Program-made: the position numbers and the translations under genes
NCBI GenBank assembly: GCA_002329285.1
Contig: DCTO01000065.1
Coordinates: 17,214-22,898, forward strand
DNA length: 5,685 nucleotides
Reading direction: 5' to 3'
Source of the DNA: Ruminococcaceae bacterium UBA1438
GTDB taxonomy: Bacteria > Bacillota > Clostridia > Oscillospirales > Acutalibacteraceae
Part shown: one piece after another, positions 4,906 to 5,685 of the stretch
How positions within the stretch are numbered: the stretch's first letter is position 1
Layout: each line of letters begins with the position of its first letter
Notes under the pieces: model-generated
The model's input: the letters and a program-made list of their open reading frames with translations, nothing else
Told to the model about the DNA's origin: nothing
Database searches by the model: none

Positions 4906-5589
4906 ATGGAAGATAATAAGAATTTTGAAGAGCTTAAAAACGAATCGGATGAAAGCACGGAAAGCAAGGCTGAAGCTGTGCAGGATGCTAAACCCGCTGA
5001 TAAAAAGAAAAACCTCATAATCATTGCGGTTTGCGTGCTTGTTATTGCGGTTGCAGTTGTTGCTGCAGTGCTTGTTATCAGGGGCAGCAATTTGGAAAAC
5101 GGCGGTGAGAATAACGCTGCAACCATAGTTGAGGTTGTAACCGATGAAAGCGGCGAGGCTGTTACCGATAATCAGGGAAATCAGGTAACGGAAATCGTAA
5201 CGGAGCAGGGCGAGACCTCAAGCGAAACCAGGCAAAGCGGTTCTTTGGTTGACCCTCAGAATAATGGGGAGAATGCAGAAAACGAAGCAACAACCTCTTT
5301 AAAGGCAGAGGAGCGCACGCTTAAGATTTATGTCACAACCCCGTTAGAAGGTGATACGGAGGATGTTTTGATCATCTATGTTAACGGTGAGGAGGACAGC
5401 CGCTATGATATACTTCTTGACGGCAATGAATATTTCTTTGAAACCGAAAACGAATATAAGGGCGATGTTGAGGTAACAATCGAGCTGGAAAACTACAAGA
5501 TTGTTTCCGTTTTGCAGATTGATAAGTTTTCGGACACAAACTCAATCGTTATGCCTCTTAACCATGTTGAGCAGGGCGAAATCGGATAA
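4906..5589 (+). CDS. Single-pass membrane protein with Thr/Glu-rich linker and unknown C-terminal domain
   Basis: A 227-residue protein I cannot assign to a family. Residues 1-35 are acidic and polar, ending in DKKK (32-35). A strong hydrophobic helix follows (about 36-58, I/V/A/L-rich). With positive residues before the helix, the N-terminus is probably inside and the rest outside the cell. Residues 61-135 form a low-complexity linker rich in T, E, N, G and V, with loose repeats of a VTD/VTE type (VVTDESGEAVTD, then QVTEIVTEQGE). Residues 138-220 alternate hydrophobic and polar positions (LKIYVTT, VLIIYVNG, VEVTIEL, IVSVLQI) and look like a small beta-sandwich domain. AGGAG (4894-4898) lies seven bases before the ATG. 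It follows the epimerase gene closely and is probably co-transcribed, ending at a strong terminator. A link to cell-envelope or polysaccharide contact is only a guess. Confidence 0.8.
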   Translation: MEDNKNFEELKNESDESTESKAEAVQDAKPADKKKNLIIIAVCVLVIAVAVVAAVLVIRGSNLENGGENNAATIVEVVTDESGEAVTDNQGNQVTEIVTEQGETSSETRQSGSLVDPQNNGENAENEATTSLKAEERTLKIYVTTPLEGDTEDVLIIYVNGEEDSRYDILLDGNEYFFETENEYKGDVEVTIELENYKIVSVLQIDKFSDTNSIVMPLNHVEQGEIG

Positions 5590-5602
5590 TTCTGCATTGA
5601 TT

Positions 5603-5637
5603 AACAGAGCGGGGAAGCCCGCTCTGTTTGTTTTTTT
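5603..5637 (+). terminator. Strong intrinsic terminator after the epimerase/membrane-protein unit
   Basis: An 11-bp perfect stem (5603-5613 with 5618-5628), GC-rich at its top, closes the loop GAAG. It is followed by T-rich 5629-5637. It starts 13 bases after the stop codon of the upstream gene. Confidence 0.9.
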
Positions 5638-5660
5638 GGTGAAAATATATTAAAAATGCT

Positions 5661-5666
5661 TATAAT
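5661..5666 (+). promoter_or_regulatory. Possible -10 box of a gene beyond the window
   Basis: A perfect TATAAT lies in the AT-rich spacer after the terminator. No good -35 is found 16-18 bases upstream, where T-G-G-T-G-A-like bases occur. The remaining bases to 5685 hold no coding start, so the gene it might serve is outside the window. Confidence 0.25.
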
Positions 5667-5685
5667 TATCTTAAAAAATTTTAAT

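Noticed and set aside
4863..5126. 87-codon hydrophobic frame antisense to the membrane protein
   Set aside because: Its S/L/T-rich sequence is the complement of the acidic region and membrane helix codons; no start signal is present.

Overview
The window reads as a chromosomal segment of an anaerobic, gut-type Firmicute (Clostridia, probably Oscillospiraceae/Ruminococcaceae-like). The evidence is moderate GC in the genes with very AT-rich spacers, GGAG-type ribosome binding sites, sigma-A-like promoters, strong hairpin-plus-T terminators, and protein sequences typical of that group. This placement is inferred from style, not from a marker gene. I see no phage, IS element, CRISPR array or defence island.

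Layout from left to right. (1) 1-264, minus: the first 88 codons of hisC, cut by the window edge. (2) 410-1612, plus: an rmuC gene divergent from hisC. An in-frame TAG at 545-547 splits it into a 45-codon membrane-anchor piece and an otherwise intact 352-residue body holding the coiled coil and the RmuC domain; a terminator follows. (3) 1651-1796: a degenerate tRNA 3' end on the plus strand, a bidirectional terminator, and an intact tRNA-Arg(CCG) on the minus strand. (4) 1915-3195, plus: a membrane-embedded M28-type zinc peptidase whose promoter overlaps that of the tRNA. (5) 3281-3853, minus: an extremely acidic 190-residue protein of unknown function, convergent with the peptidase and sharing a 13-bp bidirectional terminator with it. 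(6) 3994-4866 and 4906-5589, plus: a LacX-like aldose 1-epimerase and a single-pass membrane protein of unknown function. They are probably one transcript, ending at a strong terminator at 5603-5637.

The genes do not form one pathway. They are mostly single-gene units, divergent or convergent, each with its own promoter and terminator: housekeeping metabolism (hisC, epimerase), genome maintenance (rmuC), translation (tRNA) and cell-envelope proteins. Points worth a second look are the nonsense codon in rmuC, the tRNA remnant facing the intact tRNA, the peptidase with membrane helices inside its catalytic domain, the acidic orphan, and two tightly packed divergent promoter regions. I found nothing I would defend as a new multi-gene system.
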